Source of the DNA: Candidatus Zhuqueibacterota bacterium | Lineage (GTDB): Bacteria; Zhuqueibacterota; Zhuqueibacteria; Thermofontimicrobiales; Thiofontviventaceae | NCBI GenBank assembly: GCA_016926625.1 | Contig: JAFGOE010000100.1 | Span: 1-64,000, forward strand | Direction: 5' to 3' | Length of the DNA stretch: 64,000 nt | Shown: positions 1-8,930 of the stretch, in pieces | Layout: the number at the start of each line of letters is the position of its first letter | How positions within the stretch are numbered: position 1 is the first letter of the stretch | Notes under the pieces: generated by a model | Told to the model about the DNA's origin: nothing | What the model saw: the letters and a program-made list of their open reading frames with translations, nothing else | Database searches by the model: none | Translations under genes and position numbers: made by a program

Positions 1-68
1 ACATAACCAAAAGCATCTGATAGTATGACGAACACCACCGTATGGTTCGGAAAAATTAATTTTTTTAC

Positions 69-97
69 TTGCTTCTGACGATAATTACCTTTAATTT
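69..97 (+). promoter_or_regulatory. candidate promoter for the methyltransferase-RACo pair
   Basis: TTGCTT at 69-74 and TAATTT at 92-97 are separated by exactly 17 bases, the same geometry as other promoter candidates in this window. The -10 lies about 100 bases before the ATG at 199. The upstream gene is outside the window, so it is not certain that this unit starts here. Confidence 0.35.
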
Positions 98-198
98 ACT
101 AGTTAAGTCTGTCCTGGTTTGTTACCAGCAAATCAAGAGGAAAACTGTGTTTTATTCAGGAACTATAGCATTCTGATGGTTTGGACCAAATAACTGGT

Positions 199-1083
199 AT
201 GATGATGAGGAATATAAAAGAAACATTAACCAAAGGTACGATATTGTTAGCCGATGGTGCGTGGGGCACCATGCTTCATGAGGCGGGTTTGAAGCCTGGT
301 GAATGTCCTGAAGAATGGAACGTAACACATCCTGAAGAGGTGTCAGGCATCGCCAGACGATACATTGAAGCCGGTTCAAAGATCGTGCTTACGAACACGT
401 TTGGCGGGTCGGCGTTTAAATTGGCTCAATATAACCTTGAGGACAGAGTCGGACAAATTAATTACGAGGGAGTGCGGCTATCCAAAGAAGCAGCTGGTAG
501 TGAAGTCTATGTATTCTCTTCATTAGGGCCGACCGGAAAGTTTCTCGAACCTTTAGGTGATGTCACTGAATCTGAGATGTATGAAGTTTTCAAAGAACAG
601 ATTCAGGCTCATGCGAGGGGAGGGGCTGATGTCATCTTGATCGAGACAATGTCCGATTTAAAGGAAGCATCAATAGCTGCCAGGGCGGCTTTGGAGAATA
701 CTGACCTTCAAGTAGCCGTCACGATGACGTTCGAAAAAGGCCAAGCCGGATATCGGACCATGATGGGGGTGACGATCGAGCAAGCCGTAAAGGAGTTAGA
801 CGAACTGGGTGTGGATTTTCTGGGGACGAATTGTGGTAATGGAATCATACCAATCATCGAGATTGTGGAGGAGATGCGACGATATACAAGCAGGCCTCTC
901 ATTGCGCAGCCCAACGCGGGAATGCCACGATTGGTCGATGGAAAAACTCAATTTCTGGACAATCCGGCCACCATGGCCTCATCGATTAGCGAATTGATAC
1001 GGGCTGGTGCGACTATTATTGGCGGATGTTGTGGGACTACTCCGGCGCACATCAAAGCGATGGCACAGGTAATATATGGATAA
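199..1083 (+). CDS. homocysteine S-methyltransferase domain protein
   Basis: A free-standing Pfam S-methyl_trans (Hcy-binding) domain of about 294 residues, the same fold as the N-terminal module of MetH and as betaine-homocysteine methyltransferase. The zinc ligands of the family are visible: the Cys of the TNCG motif (residue 212 from this start) and the GGCCG pair (277, 278) near the C-terminus. The expected role is transfer of a methyl group to homocysteine to give methionine, with the methyl donor bound elsewhere. Three ATG codons follow each other from 199; a TTG at 181 is also in frame, but ATG is preferred. The next gene is a corrinoid-protein activator, which points to a corrinoid methyl carrier rather than betaine as donor. 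No B12-binding or pterin-binding domain is in the window; those would have to lie upstream. Family confident, methyl donor inferred. Confidence 0.85.
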   Translation: MMMRNIKETLTKGTILLADGAWGTMLHEAGLKPGECPEEWNVTHPEEVSGIARRYIEAGSKIVLTNTFGGSAFKLAQYNLEDRVGQINYEGVRLSKEAAGSEVYVFSSLGPTGKFLEPLGDVTESEMYEVFKEQIQAHARGGADVILIETMSDLKEASIAARAALENTDLQVAVTMTFEKGQAGYRTMMGVTIEQAVKELDELGVDFLGTNCGNGIIPIIEIVEEMRRYTSRPLIAQPNAGMPRLVDGKTQFLDNPATMASSISELIRAGATIIGGCCGTTPAHIKAMAQVIYG

Positions 1084-1116
1084 ATGATACAGATCAAATA
1101 AGTTAAAGGCGAATGA

Positions 1117-2967
1117 TTGGAAATAGTTAAGGATATAAACGTGGCGTTCAGGCCTTCCGGGAAGAAGGTTGTTGTTAAATCAGGGACGAATTTATTAGAT
1201 ATCGCGCAGAGAGAAGGATTCGAAATTCTTGACGAATGTGGAGGACGAGGTACCTGTGGTAAGTGCAAGGTGCGTATCGTGAGTCCTGCCTATGCGATTA
1301 ATGACAATGAAAAGTTATTGTTGAGTGAGGCTGAGATAGAGAGTGGTATACACCTTGCGTGTCAAGTTACATTGACTGGCGATACGGAAGTTGAATTATT
1401 GAGCCAGCAAGAGAAGAGTAGCATACGATTTCTTGTTCATGCAGCGGATGTGCATTATGATATTGATTCGAAGTTAAAGAAATTTTATTTAGAGCTTACG
1501 AAGCCTGATATCAATAACCCCATCGATGACATCAGTAATTTCAGGTCGTGTCTGAACGAAGATTATAAGAACATCAGGATGCCGATCAGCCTGTTGCAGA
1601 GTTTTTCTGCGTTCTTGCGTAAGAATGATTATAAAGTGACGTTTGTCATGTCGCCGGACATCCTGATTAACATCGAAGCCGGAGACACGACTCAGCGTAT
1701 GTATGGATTGGCGTTCGACTTAGGGACGACCACCATAGCGGGGTCGCTGATCGACATGCGAACGGGCAAAGAGTTGGTGGTCGTTGCCGAAACGAATCCG
1801 CAGCGTACGTACGGTGTTGATGTTATCTCGAGAATCAACTACGCCAAGGATCAGGCGGGCGGTCTTTCGAAGTTACAGAGTGTGGTGATTGAAACCATCA
1901 ATGGCATGATCGAATCGTTACTGGAGAAGGTCGATGTTAGTTTTCGGGAAATATATGAGATAAGTTTAGCCGGTAACACGATCATGACACACATCTTTTT
2001 AGGTATCGATCCGCGGTACATTGGCGAGGCGCCGTATAATCCCACTTTCCGCATGATATCCAATATTAACGCCGAGGAGGTCGGCCTGACCCTGCTGCCT
2101 AAGGCGCAGGTGATCGTATTACCCAATATTTCGGGTTACGTTGGAGGCGATATAACGGCGTTGATATTAGCAAAGGAGATTCATCTGGATGATAAGATCT
2201 CGTTAGGCATCGATATCGGGACGAATGGCGAGATAGTACTCGGGTCAAGGCAGGGGATTAAATGCTGTTCTGCCGCGGCCGGGCCAGCATTCGAGGGGGG
2301 ACATATCAGTTGTGGCATGCGCGCCGAAAGCGGTGCCATCGATACAGTCGTATTCAGTGATGATAATTTATACGTTGATGTGATCGATAACGTAGAACCC
2401 AAGGGAATATGTGGTACTGGTTTGCTCGATATCGTCGCCGGCATGCTGGAGAATGGATTGATTGAAGACAATGGACGCATAAGATCAGCGGCAGAGATTG
2501 AAAATGAATTTTATAAGACTCGGTTGCTGGAAAGCGATAGTGGAAATAGCTTCGTGGTTGTCCCGAAGGAACGAATGGCCAAGAATGTCGACATCGTAGT
2601 GACTCAACGTGATATTCGTGAGCTCCAATTGGCAAAGGCTGCCTTTAATGCTGGCATCAATATTTTAATCAAGGAGCTGGGAATCGATGCGTCTCAGATC
2701 GAGCGCGTCTATCTGGCTGGCGCGTTTGGCTCGTATATCAATAAATATAGCGCCTTAACGGTAGGGTTATTGCCATCCTATATTGATCCGGAAAAAATAC
2801 ATTTTGTGGGGAATACGGCGATCGCCGGAGCCAGAAAATACCTGTTAGCAGATAAGTCGCGCCATGAAGTGGAGGCCATACTTGACATCACCGACTATAT
2901 TGAGCTCTCGATGCGGACCGATTTTCAGGATGAATTTACCGATTCAATCCTATTTAAGCCTCGTTAG
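1117..2967 (+). CDS. RACo-type corrinoid activation protein (2Fe-2S + DUF4445 ASKHA ATPase)
   Basis: The N-terminal 90 residues form a plant-type ferredoxin domain with Cys41, Cys47, Cys50 and Cys82 placed to hold a [2Fe-2S] cluster. The rest is the actin-like ATPase region of the reductive activators of corrinoid proteins: 'FDLGTTT' near residue 205 and 'GIDIGTNGEI' near 365 are the phosphate-binding motifs. Such proteins use ATP to drive the uphill reduction of an inactive Co(II) corrinoid to Co(I). The 616-residue length is normal for the family. The start is TTG at 1117 behind AAAGGCG; an ATG at 1113 is out of frame and closes at once, and GTG at 1141 is an alternative. It lies 33 bases after the homocysteine methyltransferase, probably in one transcript, so that enzyme's corrinoid partner is the likely client. 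Confidence 0.85.
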   Translation: MEIVKDINVAFRPSGKKVVVKSGTNLLDIAQREGFEILDECGGRGTCGKCKVRIVSPAYAINDNEKLLLSEAEIESGIHLACQVTLTGDTEVELLSQQEKSSIRFLVHAADVHYDIDSKLKKFYLELTKPDINNPIDDISNFRSCLNEDYKNIRMPISLLQSFSAFLRKNDYKVTFVMSPDILINIEAGDTTQRMYGLAFDLGTTTIAGSLIDMRTGKELVVVAETNPQRTYGVDVISRINYAKDQAGGLSKLQSVVIETINGMIESLLEKVDVSFREIYEISLAGNTIMTHIFLGIDPRYIGEAPYNPTFRMISNINAEEVGLTLLPKAQVIVLPNISGYVGGDITALILAKEIHLDDKISLGIDIGTNGEIVLGSRQGIKCCSAAAGPAFEGGHISCGMRAESGAIDTVVFSDDNLYVDVIDNVEPKGICGTGLLDIVAGMLENGLIEDNGRIRSAAEIENEFYKTRLLESDSGNSFVVVPKERMAKNVDIVVTQRDIRELQLAKAAFNAGINILIKELGIDASQIERVYLAGAFGSYINKYSALTVGLLPSYIDPEKIHFVGNTAIAGARKYLLADKSRHEVEAILDITDYIELSMRTDFQDEFTDSILFKPR

Positions 2968-3288
2968 TATAATATGTTGACAGATGATCGCGCTGATAAA
3001 ATATTATAAAATTGTATATTTTTTATGTAAAAACATGTGATTGCTTGTATTGGAAAGCACGGTGTAGGTAATAGAGTATAATCAGACGATGGATATAAGG
3101 GGAAGACCGTTTAGTTGTGATCAAATTTGTATAAAAATTATTTTTTTCTTGACAAACTAAAAATTATTATTTATATTTGAAGTTACCTACACTTGCTCAC
3201 TGGTGGTATTTACTTACCTTAAGAGAGGATGTGTCATGTAGCTCCCTTTGTTTAAGTCGCCTCTATAAACCAGGAGGAGATTATTAGT
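2968..3288. other. intergenic region with one strong promoter
   Basis: This 321-base AT-rich gap separates the RACo gene from the M23 peptidase gene. Apart from the promoter at 3149-3177 I see no open frame with a credible ribosome site, no structured RNA that I recognise and no clear terminator for the upstream gene. Confidence 0.5.
3149..3179 (+). promoter_or_regulatory. strong promoter for the M23 peptidase gene
   Basis: A perfect TTGACA (3149-3154), a 17-base spacer and TATATT (3172-3177), continuing to TATATTTG, which also satisfies the Bacteroidetes -7 consensus TAnnTTTG. Transcription would start near 3185, giving a leader of about 100 bases. This is the clearest promoter in the window. 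Confidence 0.7.
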
Positions 3289-4212
3289 ATGCGGGATAAA
3301 AGAATTAAACTGATTTACTTCTCTTTAGGGGGGTCAGAAGTAAAGTACATCGAGCTCAGTTGGGCAAAAGTATTTGCTCTTGCTTCAGTTGTAATTCTTA
3401 TCATAGCTTTTATTATTGGCTCAAGTATTGGTTTGTTCACTGATTATTATCAGGATTTTCGAATAAAATCGTTGAACAATATCAATTCGACATTAAGAAG
3501 CCAATTGAAAGACATGCGTCAGAATGTGATGGAGTTTCAGAATAAAATGGCGCAGTTGGAAGTCAATGATAATGAAGAGCGGGTCATTGCCGGGCTTGGT
3601 AAGATCGATAAGGATATAAGAGAAGTTGGTGTCGGTGGAACAGCAATAGCGTTAACGGAGGAGACGTCGTTGCTACCGCGTGGCACTCAGGAAGAATTGT
3701 TAGACACTCGATCGATCATTGGCCAATTGGAGAGAAGGATTCAGCTTCTGATTGATAGCAAAGGAGAGATTGACAATAAGTTAAAGGATAACCAGTTAAA
3801 ACTGAAACACACACCTTCGATTAGACCTGTCAGAGGAGGGAAGCTTACTGATTCTTTCGGCTGGAGGCTTGATCCGTTCATCGAGAGAATCAAGATGCAT
3901 AATGGTATTGATATTGCGGCTCAGGAGGGAACACCCATTTACGCATCGGCAGCAGGAGTTGTTGAATTTGCAAAATCAAATTACAGGCCGAACAAAGGGT
4001 ACGGAATGGAAATTGTTGTGGACCATGGTAATGGTGTTAAAACGCGATATGCACATCTTTCTAAAATCAGCGTTAATGTGGGGCAAAAAGTTAATCGTTG
4101 GGATATAATCGGACGAGTTGGCGAAACCGGCAGGGCAACAGGCCCTCATCTTCATTATGAGGTATTGGTGAACGGAAAACATGTTGATCCGCTTCAATAC
4201 ATACTAGAATAA
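3289..4212 (+). CDS. membrane-anchored M23 family metallopeptidase
   Basis: One transmembrane segment (about residues 24-47) is followed by a coiled-coil stretch (60-110, and again 140-170) and a C-terminal LytM/M23 domain. The zinc-site motifs are intact: His204 and Asp208 in 'HNGID', and His287/His289 in 'HLHYEV'. The family cleaves peptide cross-links of peptidoglycan or, when degenerate, activates amidases; here the ligands are present, so activity is expected. The single anchor plus coiled coil resembles EnvC/MepM-type periplasmic factors. Start ATG at 3289 follows CAGGAGGAG. It is a single-gene unit, with its own promoter and the terminator at 4261. Confidence 0.88.
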   Translation: MRDKRIKLIYFSLGGSEVKYIELSWAKVFALASVVILIIAFIIGSSIGLFTDYYQDFRIKSLNNINSTLRSQLKDMRQNVMEFQNKMAQLEVNDNEERVIAGLGKIDKDIREVGVGGTAIALTEETSLLPRGTQEELLDTRSIIGQLERRIQLLIDSKGEIDNKLKDNQLKLKHTPSIRPVRGGKLTDSFGWRLDPFIERIKMHNGIDIAAQEGTPIYASAAGVVEFAKSNYRPNKGYGMEIVVDHGNGVKTRYAHLSKISVNVGQKVNRWDIIGRVGETGRATGPHLHYEVLVNGKHVDPLQYILE

Positions 4213-4260
4213 AAAAGATGTTATATCCTGATCGATTTTGCAATGTGAGCATAGTAGATG

Positions 4261-4292
4261 AATCCCCTGGCGTAAACACCAGGGGATTTTTA
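4261..4292 (+). terminator. rho-independent terminator after the M23 gene
   Basis: AATCCCCTGG (4261-4270) and CCAGGGGATT (4279-4288) form a perfect 10-bp stem with an 8-base loop, followed by TTTATTG. It lies about 50 bases after the stop codon. Confidence 0.85.
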
Positions 4293-4347
4293 TTGTAATA
4301 CTGCATCACCGAAACGATATTTGTTGAACGATATATCCAAAAAGCAC

Positions 4348-4376
4348 TTGATTTTATTACATAAAAAGAATATATT
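4348..4376 (+). promoter_or_regulatory. candidate promoter for the SWIM gene
   Basis: TTGATT (4348-4353), a 17-base spacer and TATATT (4371-4376). It sits between the upstream terminator and the GTG start at 4434, with a leader of about 50 bases. Confidence 0.5.
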
Positions 4377-4433
4377 AATTCGATTAGTTAGCTTAAACCT
4401 TTAAAATCTCAAATGAATGACGACTAAGAAGCA

Positions 4434-4913
4434 GTGGTGTTAGAAATTAAAAATATAACTGAGAGACAGATCGCCTTACTCGATCAGGACAATACCAATG
4501 GCGAGGGATGGGACTTCTATTGCAATGGACAGATTGTGCATGCGAGCGTTTTTAATGATGAGATATCCGGAATTGTTCAAGATTTTGTAGAAAGTTTTCA
4601 GGTCAACATCAAATTCAGAGAGCATGAAATCGAATGTAGTTGTAGTTGTAAGTCGAAAAAAGTCATCTGTAAACATGTAATTGCGCTGTTATATTCCTGG
4701 ATTAATGATCAAGAGGAGTTCACCAACATTGGAGAATTTATCGATAACTTGCATGCTCTTGATAAGGACAGATTACTTGCAATAATGAAGGAACTGTTGA
4801 TTGATAATCCAAGAAATTTTAGATTTTTTAACAGATCGGCCGTATCCGATAATGACGGAGGCGTATTTGAAAACGATGGTGACGCCATAGACCTCGATGA
4901 ACTAAATCTATAA
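4434..4913 (+). CDS. SWIM zinc-finger domain protein
   Basis: A 159-residue acidic protein with one SWIM motif: Cys70-x-Cys72, then Cys79-x-His81. SWIM fingers bind zinc and mediate DNA or protein contacts; in bacteria they usually occur in larger proteins such as SWI2/SNF2-associated factors. Here the finger stands alone, flanked by an N-terminal beta-rich part and an Asp/Glu-rich tail. The only credible start is GTG at 4434, without a strong ribosome site. It has its own candidate promoter and no clear operon partner. Domain confident, function unknown. Confidence 0.7.
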   Translation: MVLEIKNITERQIALLDQDNTNGEGWDFYCNGQIVHASVFNDEISGIVQDFVESFQVNIKFREHEIECSCSCKSKKVICKHVIALLYSWINDQEEFTNIGEFIDNLHALDKDRLLAIMKELLIDNPRNFRFFNRSAVSDNDGGVFENDGDAIDLDELNL

Positions 4914-5042
4914 GATGTCGATACGAGACCTTTGTTTATGAGTATGATTTCATCCGATAGCCATTGGAATATTTTCTAACGGCTATTTTTATAATCTGTT
5001 TGCTCGATACGAATACGAATTTTGGGAGATACATCCGGAACC

Positions 5043-7481
5043 ATGAAAACACATCGTAGACATATTGTATCTGTATTACTTCTCATGTTGATCATTCTGC
5101 CAGTTCAAGTGACGGGCAGCACGATACGTTCTACCGACCAATTTCCACTACCCGAGAGCCTGAAGCCCAATGTAGAATTTTGGATCAAAGTATATTCAGA
5201 ATATCATGACTATGAGGTCGCCATACATGACAACGTTGACCTGACAATCGTGTACGAAATCGTTGATCTGAGAAAGTTTGGTGATTACGACGATTACACT
5301 GATGCGACCTTGTGGGAGCATGTAGAAGAAATTCAGAAGAGATATGAACTATGTCTGCGGCAATTAGGCGAGCGTGCTTTCATCAATCATGAGGATCTTA
5401 CCGATTTTGAACTTAAAATTTACACGCTACTGGATCGAAAGACGGATCCTGCAGTCTATCGTGAGGCTGCCGACTGTATCAGGGCACAACGTGGTTTAAG
5501 AGATCATTTCATGGCGGGGCTCATTCGATCTGGTCGTTATATTGATTATATAAAGACCGTATTACATGACCATGGTTTACCCGCGGAGATAAGCGTTTTG
5601 CCCCATGTCGAATCCTCTTTCAATATTCATGCCTATTCAAAATTTGGCGCTGCAGGTTTATGGCAATTCACCAGGAGTACGGGTCGTCTGTTTTTGGATA
5701 TCAATTATTCTGTGGATCAGCGGCTGGATCCGGAGAAAGCAACGGAAGCGGCGGCGAAGTTAATGAAACGAAATTACGATATTCTGGGGACCTGGCCTCT
5801 CGCGATAACAGCGTACAATCATGGTACGAACGGCATGAAAAAGGCGATCAGGGAATTGAGAACCACAGACATTGGGGAGATTACATCAAAGTATACCAGT
5901 CGGCAGTTCAAATTTGCATCGAGAAATTTCTATGCTGAATTTTTAGCTGCCAGGCATGTGGTGGAGAACTATCGAGATTATTTCGGAGACATAGAATTTG
6001 ATAATCCGATGCAATATCATACCATTACTCTTCCCAATTACATCACGATCACGACCATTTCACGCTTGACCGATCTAACGATCGAAGAAATACACGATTA
6101 CAATCCGTCATTGCGTCCCAGTGTCCTTAGCTCCTCCCGGCATATCCCGAAGGGATTTGAATTAAAGATACCGTGGCGAGGGGATGATTTTAATATCTAT
6201 ACGCTGCTTGCAGCGATTCCGTCAACGGAAAAAAAGAACAGACAGATAGAGTCCAACTGGTATCAAGTCCAACCGGGAGATAATTTAAAAGGCATTGCAC
6301 GGAGAGCCGGTACAACGGTTGATGAGATTATGGCCTTGAACGATGACATCGTTGATGTACACAGGATTTATGTTAATCAGATTATCCGCTTACCTGAACC
6401 TGAAGAGGTCGAGCTCGTACAATCTCAGAGCATGGACACAAATCTCGTCGATAACGTTTCAATTCAAGTTGAGAGCGACAAATCAGTCCCCATTGTACTT
6501 CAAGAGGGAGGCTCATTCGACACGAGCGTGGATGATGTTGTTTATTACACGGTAAAGAGCGGAGATAATTTAGAAACCATTGCAGCACGATTTAAATCGA
6601 GTGTGGATGAACTCATTCGTCTCAATGATATCAAAGATAGCGACATGCTTGTCGTCGGTCAACGGATCAAGGTGATGGAGAAACCGGTTTCAGTTGCTCA
6701 GGTAATGGTGGAAGAAGCTCTGGTTGTATCTGATTCGGACACCACCCTGATCTCGGGCGAAGCCATAGCGAATCTCATAACTCCGATTCCGCATGGTCCA
6801 TCGATCGAGGAGTTGATGCAGATCGGACCCTATCAGAAAGTCGATGTTGCAGAGGCTGGAGTGCCGAACCTTTCCATAGAGGAAGTCGATGATGCGAATG
6901 AATCGCAAACTCTTGAAACCGATGACATCCCTGTGCACCCGGATTTGCCCTCACGACCATCGAACGAGATTCAGGATTCGGTGAGACGCAGTGAGCAAAA
7001 TGTGCTCCGATTGAGCGATCTGATTTCAGATCACATCATTGTTCATGGTGTTGCGAATGCCGAATACGACACGACAATGGGGAGAATATATGTATTACCT
7101 GATGAAACATTAGGGCATTATGCGGATTGGTTGGAGGTGCGCACGCAACAGATACGAGATTGGAACGGATTATCATACTACGAAAATTTGCAGTTGAATA
7201 AATTACTTACGTTGCATTTTTTGACGGTAAGTCAGAAATTATTTATGCAGCGGCGCTTAGAGTATCACAAATCGATTGAGGAGGATTTTTATCGATCGTT
7301 TTATGTGCAAGGTGTCCAACTGCATCGTCTCCAACGCGGCGAAAGCGTGTGGGAACTGACCAATGTGTTATACGAAGTTCCTTATTGGCTCATGATGAAA
7401 TATAATCCTAACCTTAAATTAAATGAACTTCACCCGGGTGATGAAATCATTATACCCATAATCAGGAGCAATGAGGGATAG
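5043..7481 (+). CDS. LysM-containing membrane-bound lytic transglycosylase, MltD-like
   Basis: A signal peptide (about residues 1-28) is followed by an SLT domain, with catalytic Glu190 in 'PHVESSF' and the 'AAGLWQF' motif after it. This fold cleaves the MurNAc-GlcNAc bond of peptidoglycan to leave 1,6-anhydroMurNAc ends. After it come LysM or LysM-like modules: a weak one near 335-385, two clear ones beginning 'WYQVQPGDN' and 'YYTVKSGDN' (about 408-455 and 505-550), a divergent one near 685-730, and a last one near 760-810. Overall plan matches E. coli MltD with extra LysM repeats and a low-complexity acidic linker. ATG at 5043 is chosen over TTG at 5022 because it opens the signal peptide. 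It probably supplies glycan ends for the downstream DUF1343 protein. Confidence 0.85.
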   Translation: MKTHRRHIVSVLLLMLIILPVQVTGSTIRSTDQFPLPESLKPNVEFWIKVYSEYHDYEVAIHDNVDLTIVYEIVDLRKFGDYDDYTDATLWEHVEEIQKRYELCLRQLGERAFINHEDLTDFELKIYTLLDRKTDPAVYREAADCIRAQRGLRDHFMAGLIRSGRYIDYIKTVLHDHGLPAEISVLPHVESSFNIHAYSKFGAAGLWQFTRSTGRLFLDINYSVDQRLDPEKATEAAAKLMKRNYDILGTWPLAITAYNHGTNGMKKAIRELRTTDIGEITSKYTSRQFKFASRNFYAEFLAARHVVENYRDYFGDIEFDNPMQYHTITLPNYITITTISRLTDLTIEEIHDYNPSLRPSVLSSSRHIPKGFELKIPWRGDDFNIYTLLAAIPSTEKKNRQIESNWYQVQPGDNLKGIARRAGTTVDEIMALNDDIVDVHRIYVNQIIRLPEPEEVELVQSQSMDTNLVDNVSIQVESDKSVPIVLQEGGSFDTSVDDVVYYTVKSGDNLETIAARFKSSVDELIRLNDIKDSDMLVVGQRIKVMEKPVSVAQVMVEEALVVSDSDTTLISGEAIANLITPIPHGPSIEELMQIGPYQKVDVAEAGVPNLSIEEVDDANESQTLETDDIPVHPDLPSRPSNEIQDSVRRSEQNVLRLSDLISDHIIVHGVANAEYDTTMGRIYVLPDETLGHYADWLEVRTQQIRDWNGLSYYENLQLNKLLTLHFLTVSQKLFMQRRLEYHKSIEEDFYRSFYVQGVQLHRLQRGESVWELTNVLYEVPYWLMMKYNPNLKLNELHPGDEIIIPIIRSNEG

Positions 7482-7525
7482 TGGTGACATTCGGATCGAA
7501 ATAGAGAAATTTTTTTAAAATTTAC

Positions 7526-7556
7526 AGCCATCTGAAAGCTCGGATGGCTTTTTTTA
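7526..7556 (+). terminator. rho-independent terminator after the lytic transglycosylase gene
   Basis: AGCCATC (7526-7532) pairs with GATGGCT (7543-7549) around a 10-base loop, followed by seven T. It starts 44 bases after the stop codon. Confidence 0.8.
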
Positions 7557-7566
7557 TAAAATTATA

Positions 7567-7595
7567 TTGCTTCCGTAGAAAAATATTATTATCTT
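7567..7595 (+). promoter_or_regulatory. candidate promoter for the first DUF1343 gene
   Basis: TTGCTT (7567-7572), a 17-base spacer and TATCTT (7590-7595), immediately after the terminator at 7526 and about 70 bases before the start codon. Confidence 0.5.
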
Positions 7596-7664
7596 TTTGT
7601 AACATCATCAAATTTAATATCATCAACCTTTAACATAGTTATAAATGAATTGGACAGGAACGTG

Positions 7665-8930
7665 ATGAAACGCAATCGACATTGGATCATCCCGCTTATC
7701 ATGATCGCTGAAATTTCACTCAGCGGCTGCAACTTCAAGCAGCAGCCCACCAGGATTATCCCAGGAATAGATCGACTCAATGAAACCGAATACCTTACCC
7801 TATTTAAAGATAAAAAAATTGGAATAATAACGAATCAGACAGGCGTTAATTCTGATCGTGAGCATTTGGCTGACCTGTTATTTAATCAGAGTGATGTACA
7901 TTTGAGCGCCATATTTTCTCCTGAACATGGATTTTACGGACAGATCGAGGGAGGTATCCCGATCGACATGAACCGTCATGAAAAATATGGATGCCCGATA
8001 TTCAGCCTTTATGGGACGAACAGGAAACCCACGGCAGACATGTTAGATGGTCTTGATGTATTGATTTTTGATATTCAGGACATAGGCGCCCGGTTTTACA
8101 CCTATATCAGCACGATGTATTATGCGATGGAGGCTGCTGCGGAGAACAACCTCATGTTTGTGGTATTGGATCGACCGAACCCTGTCGGAGGTTTGATTGT
8201 GGAAGGACCTGTTTTGCAGGAATCACTGGCATCATTTGTCGGAATACAACCCATTCCGTTGCGGCACGGGATGACGGTGGGTGAATTAGCGTTGTTATTC
8301 CAGGGTGAAGGGTGGTATTCCGCTAGCGATTCGAGTGATGTTCGTGTCATTCCATTGCAAAATTGGGATCGTCGGGTACCAAAAGAAGAATTTTTAAATC
8401 AGTGGATCAAGCCATCGCCTAACATTCCTGATTTGGAGACTGCGATGGTATATCCCGGGATGGGCTTGCTCGAGGCAACGAATATTTCTGAAGGCAGGGG
8501 CACTGAGCATCCGTTTAAATACGTGGGAGCTCCATGGTTAAATAATACGATGGTATATGAGGAGATGATGAGCCATGACCTGCAAGGGATCGAGATGGAT
8601 ACCATCACGTTTACGCCCGTGGATATACCCGGAGCAGCGGTCGATCCGAAGTACGAGGGCGAACGTTGTTTCGGATTACGTTTTTCGGTGTCCGATTACG
8701 ATCGATGTGAGTCTGTAACACTGGCTACCTATTTAATCTATGCGATTAAAAAACTGCACCCTGAAGAATTTAAATGGACATCCGAAGGCAGAATCGACAG
8801 GATGGCAGGGACAGATATGTTCAGAGAGTCGATGGATGCAGGCATCGATGCCGGAGAGATCGTCAACATGTGGAAGAACGACCTGGTTGAGTTTGAAAAA
8901 TTACGTAAAAAATATTTGCTCTATCATTGA
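7665..8930 (+). CDS. DUF1343 lipoprotein, NamZ-type exo-beta-N-acetylmuramidase family
   Basis: DUF1343 family (CAZy GH171). The characterised member, Bacillus subtilis NamZ, removes MurNAc from the non-reducing ends of peptidoglycan glycan fragments. Family hallmarks are visible: 'GIITNQTGV' near residue 55, 'FSPEHGF' near 85, 'YGTNRKPT', 'DIQDIGARFYTY' and 'LDRPNPVGG'. The N-terminus is a lipoprotein signal with lipobox 'LSGC' (lipid Cys about residue 22), so the enzyme should be membrane-anchored. ATG at 7665 follows AGGAA; the upstream TTG at 7650 is less likely. It lies between the lytic transglycosylase and a small methyltransferase. A second member is at 12516-13766. Activity is inferred from the family. 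Confidence 0.85.
   Translation: MKRNRHWIIPLIMIAEISLSGCNFKQQPTRIIPGIDRLNETEYLTLFKDKKIGIITNQTGVNSDREHLADLLFNQSDVHLSAIFSPEHGFYGQIEGGIPIDMNRHEKYGCPIFSLYGTNRKPTADMLDGLDVLIFDIQDIGARFYTYISTMYYAMEAAAENNLMFVVLDRPNPVGGLIVEGPVLQESLASFVGIQPIPLRHGMTVGELALLFQGEGWYSASDSSDVRVIPLQNWDRRVPKEEFLNQWIKPSPNIPDLETAMVYPGMGLLEATNISEGRGTEHPFKYVGAPWLNNTMVYEEMMSHDLQGIEMDTITFTPVDIPGAAVDPKYEGERCFGLRFSVSDYDRCESVTLATYLIYAIKKLHPEEFKWTSEGRIDRMAGTDMFRESMDAGIDAGEIVNMWKNDLVEFEKLRKKYLLYH

Noticed and set aside
29-66. Hairpin CGAAC/GTTCG with a T-run at the start of the window, as the terminator of an upstream gene
   Set aside because: The T-run is not next to the stem and the upstream gene is outside the window, so I cannot tell.
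1113-1130. ATG at 1113 as start of the RACo gene
   Set aside because: It is out of frame with the RACo coding region and reaches a stop after four codons; TTG at 1117 is used instead.
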